DNA of 44,686 bases from Gemella haemolysans (lineage in GTDB: Bacteria; Bacillota; Bacilli; Staphylococcales; Gemellaceae). This document shows, piece after piece, positions 33,709 through 41,688 of this stretch. The translations under genes were made by a program, and so were the position numbers. The stretch spans positions 1 to 44,686 of the forward strand of contig NZ_JAQMFS010000112.1 of assembly GCF_028308085.1 (NCBI RefSeq), in the 5' to 3' direction. Positions within the stretch are counted from its first letter, which is position 1; each line of letters starts with the position of its first letter. The notes under the pieces were generated by a model. It did no database searches. It saw only the letters and a list, made by a program, of their open reading frames with translations, and was not told where the DNA came from.

Positions 33709-33749
33709 ATCCAGAAATAATTGATAATAACTATCGATTATTTCTGGAT
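33709..33749. terminator. Terminator after NAD(P)-binding protein gene
   Basis: Eighteen-base arms (33709-33726 and 33732-33749) with one mismatch, beginning ATCCAGAAATAAT, followed by T5 on the minus strand. Confidence 0.88.
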
Positions 33750-33776
33750 CTTAAATTATATATTCATATATTCCTT

Positions 33777-34421
33777 CTAAAAATCCTTATATGTATAAGT
33801 TCCTTGTTCCTTATTCTCTATTGCAAAGCGAACAATTTCTCTACCTAGTACACTAACTTCGATTGGACTATATTTTTTAGCTTTTCCTTTTAATACAAGT
33901 TGAAAAACTGACGATACTTTCATAAATAATTCTTCTAAAAATCTCTTATCATTACGTTTACTTATAAGAAGGGATGGCTGAAATATTCTAAGAACTCCTA
34001 GATTCAATACTTTTAATTTATCTTCTAACTCTCCTTTTAATGAATTATAGAAGTTTTTCGATTTACTATTAGCACCAATTGCAGAAACTACATTAAAACT
34101 TCTTACTTTACCTTCACATAGTTTAGCAAAACTAACTGTATAATCTACATCTATCTTTCTTTGATTTTCTTTTGATCCTGCAATTTTTATCGTTGTTCCA
34201 AGACTTGCAAATACATCTGCATCTTCTAGGATACTTGTATCAAAATTTAAGTTTTCAAAATCAACTATTATTTTAGTCAACCTCTCTTCATCGCCTAACT
34301 TACCTATTGACTGCCGTCCAAGAATATACACTTTATTATAAAATTTATCGGCTAAGATTTCTTTTAATATCTCTTTACCTACAGCTCCTGTAGCCCCAAT
34401 AATTACCGCTGTTTTCTCCAT
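33777..34421 (-). CDS. NAD(P)-binding Rossmann protein (atypical SDR, HTATIP2-like)
   Basis: 214 aa. Seen: AVIIGATGAVGKEILKEIL at the N-terminus (GxxGxxG dinucleotide site), VYILGRQSIGKL, ADVFASLGTTIKIAGS near 70, FNVVSAIGANSKSKNFYNSLKGELEDKL near 100 (Ser and YxxxK of atypical SDRs), and LRIFQPSLLIS. Possible quinone or carbonyl reductase; substrate unknown. It is the last gene of the marR operon, 12 bp after the DUF1304 gene. It ends in TAG. Confidence 0.82.
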   Translation of the reverse strand: MEKTAVIIGATGAVGKEILKEILADKFYNKVYILGRQSIGKLGDEERLTKIIVDFENLNFDTSILEDADVFASLGTTIKIAGSKENQRKIDVDYTVSFAKLCEGKVRSFNVVSAIGANSKSKNFYNSLKGELEDKLKVLNLGVLRIFQPSLLISKRNDKRFLEELFMKVSSVFQLVLKGKAKKYSPIEVSVLGREIVRFAIENKEQGTYTYKDF

Positions 34422-34433
34422 TTTATCTCACCT

Positions 34434-34793
34434 CTAGAAAAATAATGATATTAAAGCTAGAATAGGTAATCCGCCTTGCTTTAATATTATTTTTTTATCA
34501 CTTGTTAAACCACCATATATAGCAACAAGTATAATATAAACCAACAACATTCCTACAATCTCTTTTGGATTCTTTGAGAAGAATGTTCCATATAAAAGTC
34601 CAACTCCTATTAATCCATTATATACACCTTGATTTTTAAATAATGTGTTTAAATTCGGTCTTTTCAATTCTTCTTTTGAAATATTAAATACTCTACTTGT
34701 ACTATCTGAATCTGTTACAAAAGTTTCTAAGTACATTATATAGAAAAATAGTACTGCTACTAACACTGTTAGAATAATTGATATTATATTCAT
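34434..34793 (-). CDS. DUF1304 membrane protein
   Basis: 119 aa with four hydrophobic segments: SIILTVLVAVLFFYIMYLETF at the N-terminus, then ELKRPNLNTLFKNQGVYNGLIGVGLLYG, IVGMLLVYIILVAIYGGLT and a final LPILALISLFF. The NQGVYNG motif identifies DUF1304. Function unknown. It lies between marR and the atypical SDR gene in one operon. It ends in TAG. Confidence 0.85.
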   Translation of the reverse strand: MNIISIILTVLVAVLFFYIMYLETFVTDSDSTSRVFNISKEELKRPNLNTLFKNQGVYNGLIGVGLLYGTFFSKNPKEIVGMLLVYIILVAIYGGLTSDKKIILKQGGLPILALISLFF

Positions 34794-34808
34794 TTTTATA
34801 CCTCTTTC

Positions 34809-35222
34809 TTAAATTAAACTTTTATTAAATTTATCTAATAATTTAGTCAGATTTTTTAGATCATCATCTGTAAAATCCTCACTGATAATATTTCTGATAT
34901 CAGTATCTTTAGTACAACTATCAATTTTGTTTTTTGAAGCTTCAGTTATTTCTATATAGATTTCTCTATTATTTTCTTTATTACGACGCTTATTAATATA
35001 TCCTGCTTCTTCTAGTTTTTTTAAATGTCTAGTTATAGCAGCTGCGTCTATTTCTAAAATCTTAGATAGCTGTTTAGGTGTTGCTACATCAACCTCATAT
35101 AAGTATTTTATAATTTGAAATCTTGTTAGACTTATTCCTAATCTTTTCTCAAATATATGAGCAATCTTTCTCTCTAGCACTTTCAAATCATGCAATAGAT
35201 TTACATATTCTCTTATGTCCAT
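34809..35222 (-). CDS. MarR-family transcription regulator
   Basis: 137-aa winged-helix protein. Seen: LGISLTRFQIIKYLYEVDVATPKQLSKILEIDAAAITRHLKKLEEAGYINKRRNKENNREIYIEITEASKNKID, which holds the recognition helix and the wing (RRNKENNR). Two TTGACT/AGTCAA-type palindromes cover its promoter, so autoregulation of marR-DUF1304-SDR is likely. No Cys sensor residue of the OhrR type is present in the N-terminal region. RBS GAGGG precedes the ATG. Confidence 0.88.
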   Translation of the reverse strand: MDIREYVNLLHDLKVLERKIAHIFEKRLGISLTRFQIIKYLYEVDVATPKQLSKILEIDAAAITRHLKKLEEAGYINKRRNKENNREIYIEITEASKNKIDSCTKDTDIRNIISEDFTDDDLKNLTKLLDKFNKSLI

Positions 35223-35241
35223 TCACATAACCCTCTCTTTT

Positions 35242-35255
35242 ATTGACTAGTCAAT
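35242..35255. promoter_or_regulatory. MarR operator 1
   Basis: Perfect 14-bp palindrome ATTGACTAGTCAAT, downstream of the -10 in the marR leader. Confidence 0.78.
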
Positions 35256-35268
35256 TATTGATAATTTC

Positions 35269-35298
35269 ATTATAACTTAATTATAGTTGACTCGTCAA
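35269..35298 (-). promoter_or_regulatory. marR promoter overlapping operator 2
   Basis: Minus strand TTGACG (35293-35298), 18-bp spacer, TATAAT (35269-35274). The -35 lies inside the second palindrome, TTGACTCGTCAA (35287-35298), whose centre is 44 bp (about four helical turns) from operator 1. Confidence 0.78.
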
Positions 35299-35309
35299 TT
35301 ATAATGCAA

Positions 35310-35362
35310 AAAAAAAAAAAATAAAAAAGAAGAAGAGCAATTAAAAATCACTCTTCCTTTTT
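35310..35362 (-). terminator. Terminator after alkD-like gene
   Basis: Minus-strand hairpin GAAGAG...CTCTTC followed by TTCTTTTTTATTT and a homopolymer tract. The A-run near 35308-35320 on the plus strand is 13 bases long. Confidence 0.7.
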
Positions 35363-35364
35363 TA

Positions 35365-36027
35365 TTAATTTAAGTACTTACTAGCTTCTCTTAAACTAAG
35401 ATTCGCCATTTTACTTCTATTTTTTTCTATGAATTTCCTAACCCATTCTGGATTAACTTTTGAATAATCTCGAAGTGCCCATCCTATAGCTTTGTTAATG
35501 AAGAATTCACTCTCACACAAATTATCTTCTAGTATTGTCTCTAATAGAAGTTTGTCTACATTCTCTTTAAATGATAACTGATGCAATATTGCAACTCTTC
35601 TTAACCAAATGTTATTTTCTTTTTTAGACCATTCTAACATCAAAGTTTTTAATTCCTTGCTACGGTTCACAACATCACCAATAATCTTAGATAGTAAATC
35701 AACTGTATCCCACCAAGATTTAGTAACTACAAGATACTTCAACTTAGAAATATCACCTTTATTTAAAAACTTTTGCATCGTTTTTAAATAATATACTACG
35801 GCATATTGAAATTCTCTTTCTTCTTTATTCCAACAGGTTTCAATAAAATTCCAATCTATTACTTTTGTTTTTCTAGCTGTAGGAAAATACTTCTTATATA
35901 ATTCTGTTCTTTTAGGTCCTCTTATACCAAGAAATCTAAATTTATCCTGCATGTACTTTTCCATAGATTCAGCTAAAAGTTCATTACGATTCTCTTCAAG
36001 TTCTGTTATTAAACCTGATAATTCCAT
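35365..36027 (-). CDS. DNA alkylation repair protein (AlkD-like)
   Basis: 220-aa HEAT-repeat DNA glycosylase that removes N3/N7-alkylated purines. Seen: FRFLGIRGPKRTELYKKYF near 31, EREFQYAVVYYL near 72, KSWWDTVDLLSKIIG near 104 (the Trp-Asp pair of the active site), WLRRVAILHQL near 141, and ESEFFINKAIGWALRDYSKVNPEWV near 173 (second active-site Trp). Family assignment is by these signature blocks. It lies 17 bp after pyrG on the same strand with only a weak RBS (AGAGAT). Confidence 0.9.
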   Translation of the reverse strand: MELSGLITELEENRNELLAESMEKYMQDKFRFLGIRGPKRTELYKKYFPTARKTKVIDWNFIETCWNKEEREFQYAVVYYLKTMQKFLNKGDISKLKYLVVTKSWWDTVDLLSKIIGDVVNRSKELKTLMLEWSKKENNIWLRRVAILHQLSFKENVDKLLLETILEDNLCESEFFINKAIGWALRDYSKVNPEWVRKFIEKNRSKMANLSLREASKYLN

Positions 36028-36043
36028 ATTAAATCTCTATTTC

Positions 36044-37657
<1,614 letters not shown>

Positions 37658-37660
37658 CTA

Positions 37661-37699
37661 TTAAAAATAATAAACCCCCTACGAAATTATCGCAGGGGG
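37661..37699 (-). terminator. pyrG attenuator hairpin
   Basis: Minus-strand CCCCCTGCGA-TAATT-TCGTAGGGGG (37675-37699) followed by TTTATTATTTTT. It sits between the promoter and the pyrG RBS, so it must act as an attenuator. The upstream arm begins ACCACCCCCT, complementary to a G-rich 5' end. Confidence 0.9.
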
Positions 37700-37712
37700 T
37701 GGTTTCTTAAAT

Positions 37713-37730
37713 CACTCTTTAAGAGTGCCC
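37713..37730 (-). promoter_or_regulatory. pyrG GGGC start site and adjacent hairpin
   Basis: The predicted transcript begins GGGC (37730-37727) and runs straight into a perfect CACTCTT-A-AAGAGTG hairpin (37713-37727). In B. subtilis, low CTP makes RNA polymerase stutter after GGG and add G residues that pair with the C-rich attenuator arm. The same start is seen here; the small hairpin is additional. Confidence 0.7.
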
Positions 37731-37737
37731 GTATATT

Positions 37738-37766
37738 ATTCTAGCATAACGCAATATTTTTAGCAA
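37738..37766 (-). promoter_or_regulatory. pyrG promoter
   Basis: Minus strand TTGCTA (37761-37766), 17-bp spacer, TAGAAT (37738-37743) with an extended TGC. It places +1 at the GGG at 37730, seven bases past the -10. Confidence 0.78.
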
Positions 37767-37808
37767 CTAAAATAATCCGATATATATAATTTTCTTTATG
37801 ATTGAATA

Positions 37809-38360
37809 TTAAAAGAATTTGAACGAACTAAATGGATAGTATCTTAAACTTACTTTTCCAATCATCGCTTCTTTTTTAACAAATCCAAATACACGACTGT
37901 CCGTACTATGTTGTCTGTTATCTCCAAGTACAAAGTATGTTCCTTCAGGTACAGTCTTAGATTTTGTACTACTTAAAAATTCAATATTAAAGTCCGGTGT
38001 AAATGGTGCTGTTCCTGAAGCCTTAGCTTCTTTTATTTTCTGAGCTAAGTATGGCTCATCTACTTTTTGACCATTTACATATAATACGTCGTTTCTGTAC
38101 TCAATAGTATCTCCAGGAACTCCAATTATACGTTTAATATAATCATCAGTTTCATTAGCGTGGAAAACAACTTCATCTCCACGTTCAAAGTTTTTACTAA
38201 ATTTATTAACGAAAACTTTATCGTTATCAGCGAATGTATAATCCATTGAGTGACCTTTTACTGTGAAAGGTGCAATAACATATGTGCTTAGAACAAGATA
38301 AATAGCTATCGAAACTACAACAACTACTACCCATTCCATAATTTCTCTTAAAATTTTCAC
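37809..38360 (-). CDS. lepB: Signal peptidase I
   Basis: Membrane serine peptidase that removes Sec signal peptides. Seen: N-terminal anchor EWVVVVVVSIAIYLVLSTYVIAPF, catalytic Ser in VKGHSMDYTF near 36, Lys in DDYIKRIIGVPGDTIEY near 71, and VLGDNRQHSTDSRVFGFV near 145. 183 aa with one anchor is typical of SipS-type enzymes. The start is GTG with AGAGGG upstream. Needed for the exported proteins in this window, though not specific to them. Confidence 0.95.
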   Translation of the reverse strand: MKILREIMEWVVVVVVSIAIYLVLSTYVIAPFTVKGHSMDYTFADNDKVFVNKFSKNFERGDEVVFHANETDDYIKRIIGVPGDTIEYRNDVLYVNGQKVDEPYLAQKIKEAKASGTAPFTPDFNIEFLSSTKSKTVPEGTYFVLGDNRQHSTDSRVFGFVKKEAMIGKVSLRYYPFSSFKFF

Positions 38361-38545
38361 TGGTATATCCCTCTTTTATTTTATTTATGATTAATAATTC
38401 TATCATATATCAAAAGAAAAATCAAAAATTATTCTTTTATACTATTGTTATTATAATTATTAACATTACTGTGATTTTAGATCTCTATACTAAGAATAAA
38501 GTATTTAATCTACTCATCTCACCTAATTTAAAAACTTACTTATTT

Positions 38546-38716
38546 GGGACTGATTCAAAAGTCCTAAAATTTAACAAAGTTCATATGAGAACTCATAGAC
38601 GCATTGGTTAATCGCGATCTAAATTCAACAAAAGCTTTTTTCGTATCTAATAAACTTTGCGGGGATAGCTCGATAAAATCTTGTTTCTCCGAAATCGCAC
38701 TCTTTGAGTCAGTCCC
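38546..38716. mobile_element. 171-bp terminal-inverted-repeat element (MITE or IS relic)
   Basis: Left end GGGACTGATTCAAAAG (38546-38561) and right end CTTTGAGTCAGTCCC (38702-38716) are imperfect inverted repeats (13 of 15). The interior is more G+C-rich than its surroundings. On the minus strand it keeps an open frame of about 55 codons (TDSKSAISEKQDFIELSP, then TKKAFVEFRSRLTNASM). No transposase and no clear target-site duplication were seen. It ends about 15 bp before the -35 of the TPP-controlled promoter. Confidence 0.6.
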
Positions 38717-38731
38717 TTGAAAGCACTATTA

Positions 38732-38759
38732 TTGAATTATTTTACCGTTATGCTATAAT
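38732..38759 (+). promoter_or_regulatory. Promoter of TPP-controlled operon
   Basis: TTGAAT (38732-38737), 16-bp spacer, TATAAT (38754-38759) with extended TGC. Confidence 0.75.
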
Positions 38760-38765
38760 TATTTA

Positions 38766-38853
38766 TACGGGAGTCTGTGAACAGTCTGAGAGGAAATATC
38801 AATATTTCGACCGCACCTGATCTGGATAATGCCAGCGTAGGTAGACTTAGCTT
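38766..38853 (+). ncRNA. TPP riboswitch
   Basis: Shows the thi-box core: CGGGAGTCTGTGAACAG, CTGAGAGG, then GACCGCACCTGATCTGG, ATAATGCCAGCGTAGG. These match the conserved CTGAGA, ACC-GAACCTGATCTGG-TAAT-CCAGCG-AGG boxes. Upstream of a thiamine-binding protein and ABC transporter. Confidence 0.96.
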
Positions 38854-38868
38854 AAAGACAAAACTTAG

Positions 38869-38897
38869 ACCCCCCTTATATTGTAAGGAGGTTTTTT
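38869..38897 (+). terminator. TPP riboswitch terminator containing the RBS
   Basis: Hairpin ACCCCCTTA-TATTG-TAAGGAGGT with one mismatch, then T6. The downstream arm contains the AAGGAGG ribosome binding site for the TTG at 38901, so the hairpin can block translation as well as end transcription. Confidence 0.85.
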
Positions 38898-38900
38898 ATT

Positions 38901-39182
38901 TTGATAAATTGCAGTATTGCATTACAAATTCTTCCACTTGATAACCATGATGGTAGAATAGAAATTATAGATAAAATTATCTATTTTCTACAAAATAAAT
39001 ATTCTAATATTAAGATAACTCCATTTGAAACGGTCATTGAAGGAGAATTCAATGATTTAATGGATACATTAAAAGAATGTTTAGTCCTAGCGGGTGAGGA
39101 CAGCAAAAATATTTTTGCAAATGTGAAAATTAACTACGGAGATGTTTTAACAATTGATGAGAAAATTAGCAAATTTAATTAA
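38901..39182 (+). CDS. Thiamine-binding protein (MTH1187/YkoF-like)
   Basis: 93-aa ferredoxin-fold protein of the thiamine-binding (DUF77) family. Seen: CSIALQILPLDNHDGRIEIIDKIIYFLQNKYSNIKITPFETVIEGEFNDLMDTLKECLVLAGEDSKNIFANVKI, with the family's QxxP and TxxEGE pattern. Start is TTG with AAGGAGG nine bases upstream inside the riboswitch hairpin. It is first in the TPP operon and overlaps the permease gene by 26 bp. It may bind thiamine or pyrimidine intermediates in the cytoplasm. Confidence 0.85.
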   Translation: MINCSIALQILPLDNHDGRIEIIDKIIYFLQNKYSNIKITPFETVIEGEFNDLMDTLKECLVLAGEDSKNIFANVKINYGDVLTIDEKISKFN

Positions 39183-39942
39183 CAAATACGCTGCAACTAT
39201 TTCTATGTTGTGTTTAATCATAATTTGGCAAGGTGCTGGAAATCTTGGTTTATTGCCTAAATACATTATTCCAACACCCATTGAAATAGTAAAAGCATTT
39301 ATAAAAAACTATCAACTATTAATTTTTCACAGCAAAATCACCCTACTCGAAGCTATAATAGGATTATTCCTAGGAATAGTCATAGCTTGGCTTCTTGCTT
39401 TAATTATGGATAGTATACCAATATTTAATAAGACCATTTATCCACTTTTAGTACTAACTCAAACTATTCCAACTATAGCCATAGCCCCTATCCTTGTTCT
39501 TTGGCTTGGATACGGACTAACTCCAAAGATTGTATTAATTGTTTTAACAACAACATTCCCAATAGTTGTTAGTATTCTAGATGGATTTAGAAACTGTGAT
39601 AAAGATATGATTACTCTATTACGTCTTATGAATGCGAGTAAATTCCAAATACTTTGGCATGTTAAAATTCCTACTAGTCTTAGTTATTTCTATGCAGGGC
39701 TTAGAGTCAGCGTCTCTTATGCATTTATCGCTGCAGTGGTAGCTGAATGGCTTGGAGGATTTGAAGGACTTGGAGTATACATGATTAAAGCAAAAAAACT
39801 TTTTGAATATGATACCATGTTTGCAATTATCATATTAGTATCAGTTATTAGTTTATTAAGTATTGAACTTGTTAAACTAAGTGAGAAAAAATTTATTAAA
39901 TGGAAATATATAGGAGAAAATCATGAAAAAGATATTAACTAG
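39157..39942 (+). CDS. thiX: ABC transporter permease (ThiX/SsuC type)
   Basis: 261-aa inner-membrane permease with about six helices. Seen: IWQGAGNLGLLPKYIIPTPIEIVKAF at the N-terminus and the BPD_transp_1 EAA-like loop DGFRNCDKDMITLLRLMNASKFQILWHVKIPTSLSYFYAGLRVSVSYAFIAAVVAEWLGG. The start is ATG 39157; a TTG one codon earlier is less likely. It overlaps both neighbours, as expected for a coupled transporter operon. Ends in TAG. Substrate is inferred from the TPP riboswitch and ThiY-type binding protein. Confidence 0.9.
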   Translation: MRKLANLINKYAATISMLCLIIIWQGAGNLGLLPKYIIPTPIEIVKAFIKNYQLLIFHSKITLLEAIIGLFLGIVIAWLLALIMDSIPIFNKTIYPLLVLTQTIPTIAIAPILVLWLGYGLTPKIVLIVLTTTFPIVVSILDGFRNCDKDMITLLRLMNASKFQILWHVKIPTSLSYFYAGLRVSVSYAFIAAVVAEWLGGFEGLGVYMIKAKKLFEYDTMFAIIILVSVISLLSIELVKLSEKKFIKWKYIGENHEKDIN

Positions 39943-40918
39943 CATTTTTGCATTTATCTTAGCAATTTCATTAACTGCATGTAGCACAGTTAATAAAAAT
40001 GCAGAGAAAAAAGAACTTAAAAAAGTCGACTTCGTTCTTGACTGGGCGATTAATACTAACCATACGGGTCTATATGTAGCGAAGGAAAAAGGATACTTTG
40101 CTGAAGAAGGTATCGATCTTGATATTAAACCAGCACCTGAAGATAGTACTTCTGATTTAATTATTAACAATAAGGCACCTTTTGGAATTTATTACCAAGA
40201 CTCAATGGCTAACAAACTTTCTAAAGGAGCAGGAATCACTGCTGTAGCTGCCATTATCGAACACAACACATCTGGTATTATTTCACTTAAGAAAAACAAT
40301 ATTAAAGAACCTAAAGACCTTGAAGGTAAAAAATATGGAACTTGGAATGATCCAGTAGAATTAGCAATGGTTAAATCACTAATTCAAAAACAAGGAGGGG
40401 ACGCTAATAAATTAAACTTAGCTCCAAACACAGATACTAATTCTGTTACTCCATTAGAAAATGGTCTTTTCGATGCTGCTTGGATCTACTATGCTTGGGA
40501 TGGTAAATTAGCAGAAAGTATGAAATTAGATATTAACTACTTCTACTTAAAAGATTTCAATAAAGACTTAGACTACTATTCTCCAGTAATTATTGCAAAT
40601 AATGATTACTTAAAAGAAAATAAAGAAGAAGCTAAAAAAGTTCTTAAAGCTATTAAGAAAGGATATGTCTACGCTATAGAACATCCTGAAGAAGCTGCAG
40701 AGATTTTAATTAAAAACGCTCCAGAATTAAAAGATAAAAAAGATTTCATCGTTGAATCTCAAAAATATTTATCTAAACAATATGCATCAAACAAAGATCA
40801 CTGGGGTGAATTCGACGCTAACAGATGGAATGCATTCTACCGTTGGGTTAACGACAACAAAATCACTGAAAAACCTCTTGCAGAAAATACTGGATTCAGC
40901 AATGACTTTATAAAATAA
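39923..40918 (+). CDS. thiY: ABC transporter substrate-binding lipoprotein (ThiY/THI5-like)
   Basis: 331-aa lipoprotein: signal KKILTSIFAFILAISLTAC with lipobox LTAC. The mature part has the NMT1/THI5 fold: KVDFVLDWAINTNHTGLYVAKEKGYFAEEGIDLDI, KAPFGIYYQDSMANKLSKG, GKKYGTWNDPVELAMVKSL and WIYYAWDGKLAES. ThiY homologues bind the thiamine pyrimidine breakdown product FAMP (formylaminopyrimidine). RBS AGGAG precedes the ATG, and the gene overlaps the permease by 20 bp. Confidence 0.9.
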   Translation: MKKILTSIFAFILAISLTACSTVNKNAEKKELKKVDFVLDWAINTNHTGLYVAKEKGYFAEEGIDLDIKPAPEDSTSDLIINNKAPFGIYYQDSMANKLSKGAGITAVAAIIEHNTSGIISLKKNNIKEPKDLEGKKYGTWNDPVELAMVKSLIQKQGGDANKLNLAPNTDTNSVTPLENGLFDAAWIYYAWDGKLAESMKLDINYFYLKDFNKDLDYYSPVIIANNDYLKENKEEAKKVLKAIKKGYVYAIEHPEEAAEILIKNAPELKDKKDFIVESQKYLSKQYASNKDHWGEFDANRWNAFYRWVNDNKITEKPLAENTGFSNDFIK

Positions 40919-41637
40919 TGAACATATTATCAATAAAAAACTTATCTTTCAATTATCCGAACAATAAAATATTACACGATATAAATATATACGTCGACAA
41001 AGGCGAAGTCGTATCAATACTTGGTGGTAGTGGTGTTGGTAAAACTACACTTTTCAATATTATCGCAGGTATCAATCCTCTACAAAGTGGAGAAATATCA
41101 ATAAAAGGTAACACAGACTACAAAGGTCGTGTAAGTTATATGCTTCAAAAAGATTTACTACTAGAGCATAAGACTATTATTCAAAATATAACACTTCCAC
41201 TTCTAATAAGAAAAGTCAGTAAAAAAGAAGCTGAAGAAGAAGCTATAAACAGTCTAAAATTATTTAACCTTTACGAATATAAAGATAAATATCCTAGCGA
41301 GTTAAGTGGAGGTATGCGTCAAAGAATCGCGTTACTTCGTACATATATGTTTAAAGAAGAACTATTCTTACTAGATGAGCCATTTAGTGCACTCGATGCA
41401 ATTACTAAAATTTCGCTGCACTCTTGGTATTTAGAAATTAAGAATAAACTTGACCTAACTACTCTACTTATTACCCACGATATCGATGAAGCCATCGATC
41501 TTAGTGATAGAATTTATATCATAAAAAACAAACCTGGTGAAATAGTATCAGAAATTAAAATAAATCTTGATAAAGAAAATCAAGATGAACAAAAATTAAA
41601 ATATAAAAAAGAAATACTTAATATACTTGGACTCTAA
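40918..41637 (+). CDS. thiZ: ABC transporter ATP-binding protein (ThiZ)
   Basis: 239-aa ATPase. Seen: Walker A GGSGVGKTTL near 39, Q-loop MLQKDLLLEH near 77, signature LSGGMRQRIALLR near 127, Walker B LFLLDEPFSALDA near 147 and switch His in LLITHDIDEA near 180. Its ATG shares one base with the thiY stop (TAATG) and has no RBS of its own, so it is read by coupling. It ends before a strong terminator. Completes a riboswitch-controlled ThiXYZ-type importer; no thiamine biosynthesis enzyme is in the operon. Confidence 0.92.
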   Translation: MNILSIKNLSFNYPNNKILHDINIYVDKGEVVSILGGSGVGKTTLFNIIAGINPLQSGEISIKGNTDYKGRVSYMLQKDLLLEHKTIIQNITLPLLIRKVSKKEAEEEAINSLKLFNLYEYKDKYPSELSGGMRQRIALLRTYMFKEELFLLDEPFSALDAITKISLHSWYLEIKNKLDLTTLLITHDIDEAIDLSDRIYIIKNKPGEIVSEIKINLDKENQDEQKLKYKKEILNILGL

Positions 41638-41642
41638 AAACT

Positions 41643-41674
41643 AAACCCTAGTGCGAATAATCACACTAGGGTTT
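41643..41674. terminator. Bidirectional terminator after thi operon
   Basis: Eleven-bp perfect arms AAACCCTAGTG and CACTAGGGTTT. It lies between the convergent thiZ and ClC genes. Confidence 0.85.
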
Positions 41675-41688
41675 CTTCTATATCTTTA

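Noticed and set aside
35307..35320. Thirteen-base A homopolymer
   Set aside because: It lies in a terminator T-run (minus strand) and may vary by slippage; no phase-variable gene is in frame with it.
38387..38611. Plus-strand ORF of 74 codons between lepB and the TIR element
   Set aside because: It overlaps the lepB promoter region, lacks a good RBS, and its last third is simply the end of the TIR element read in another frame.
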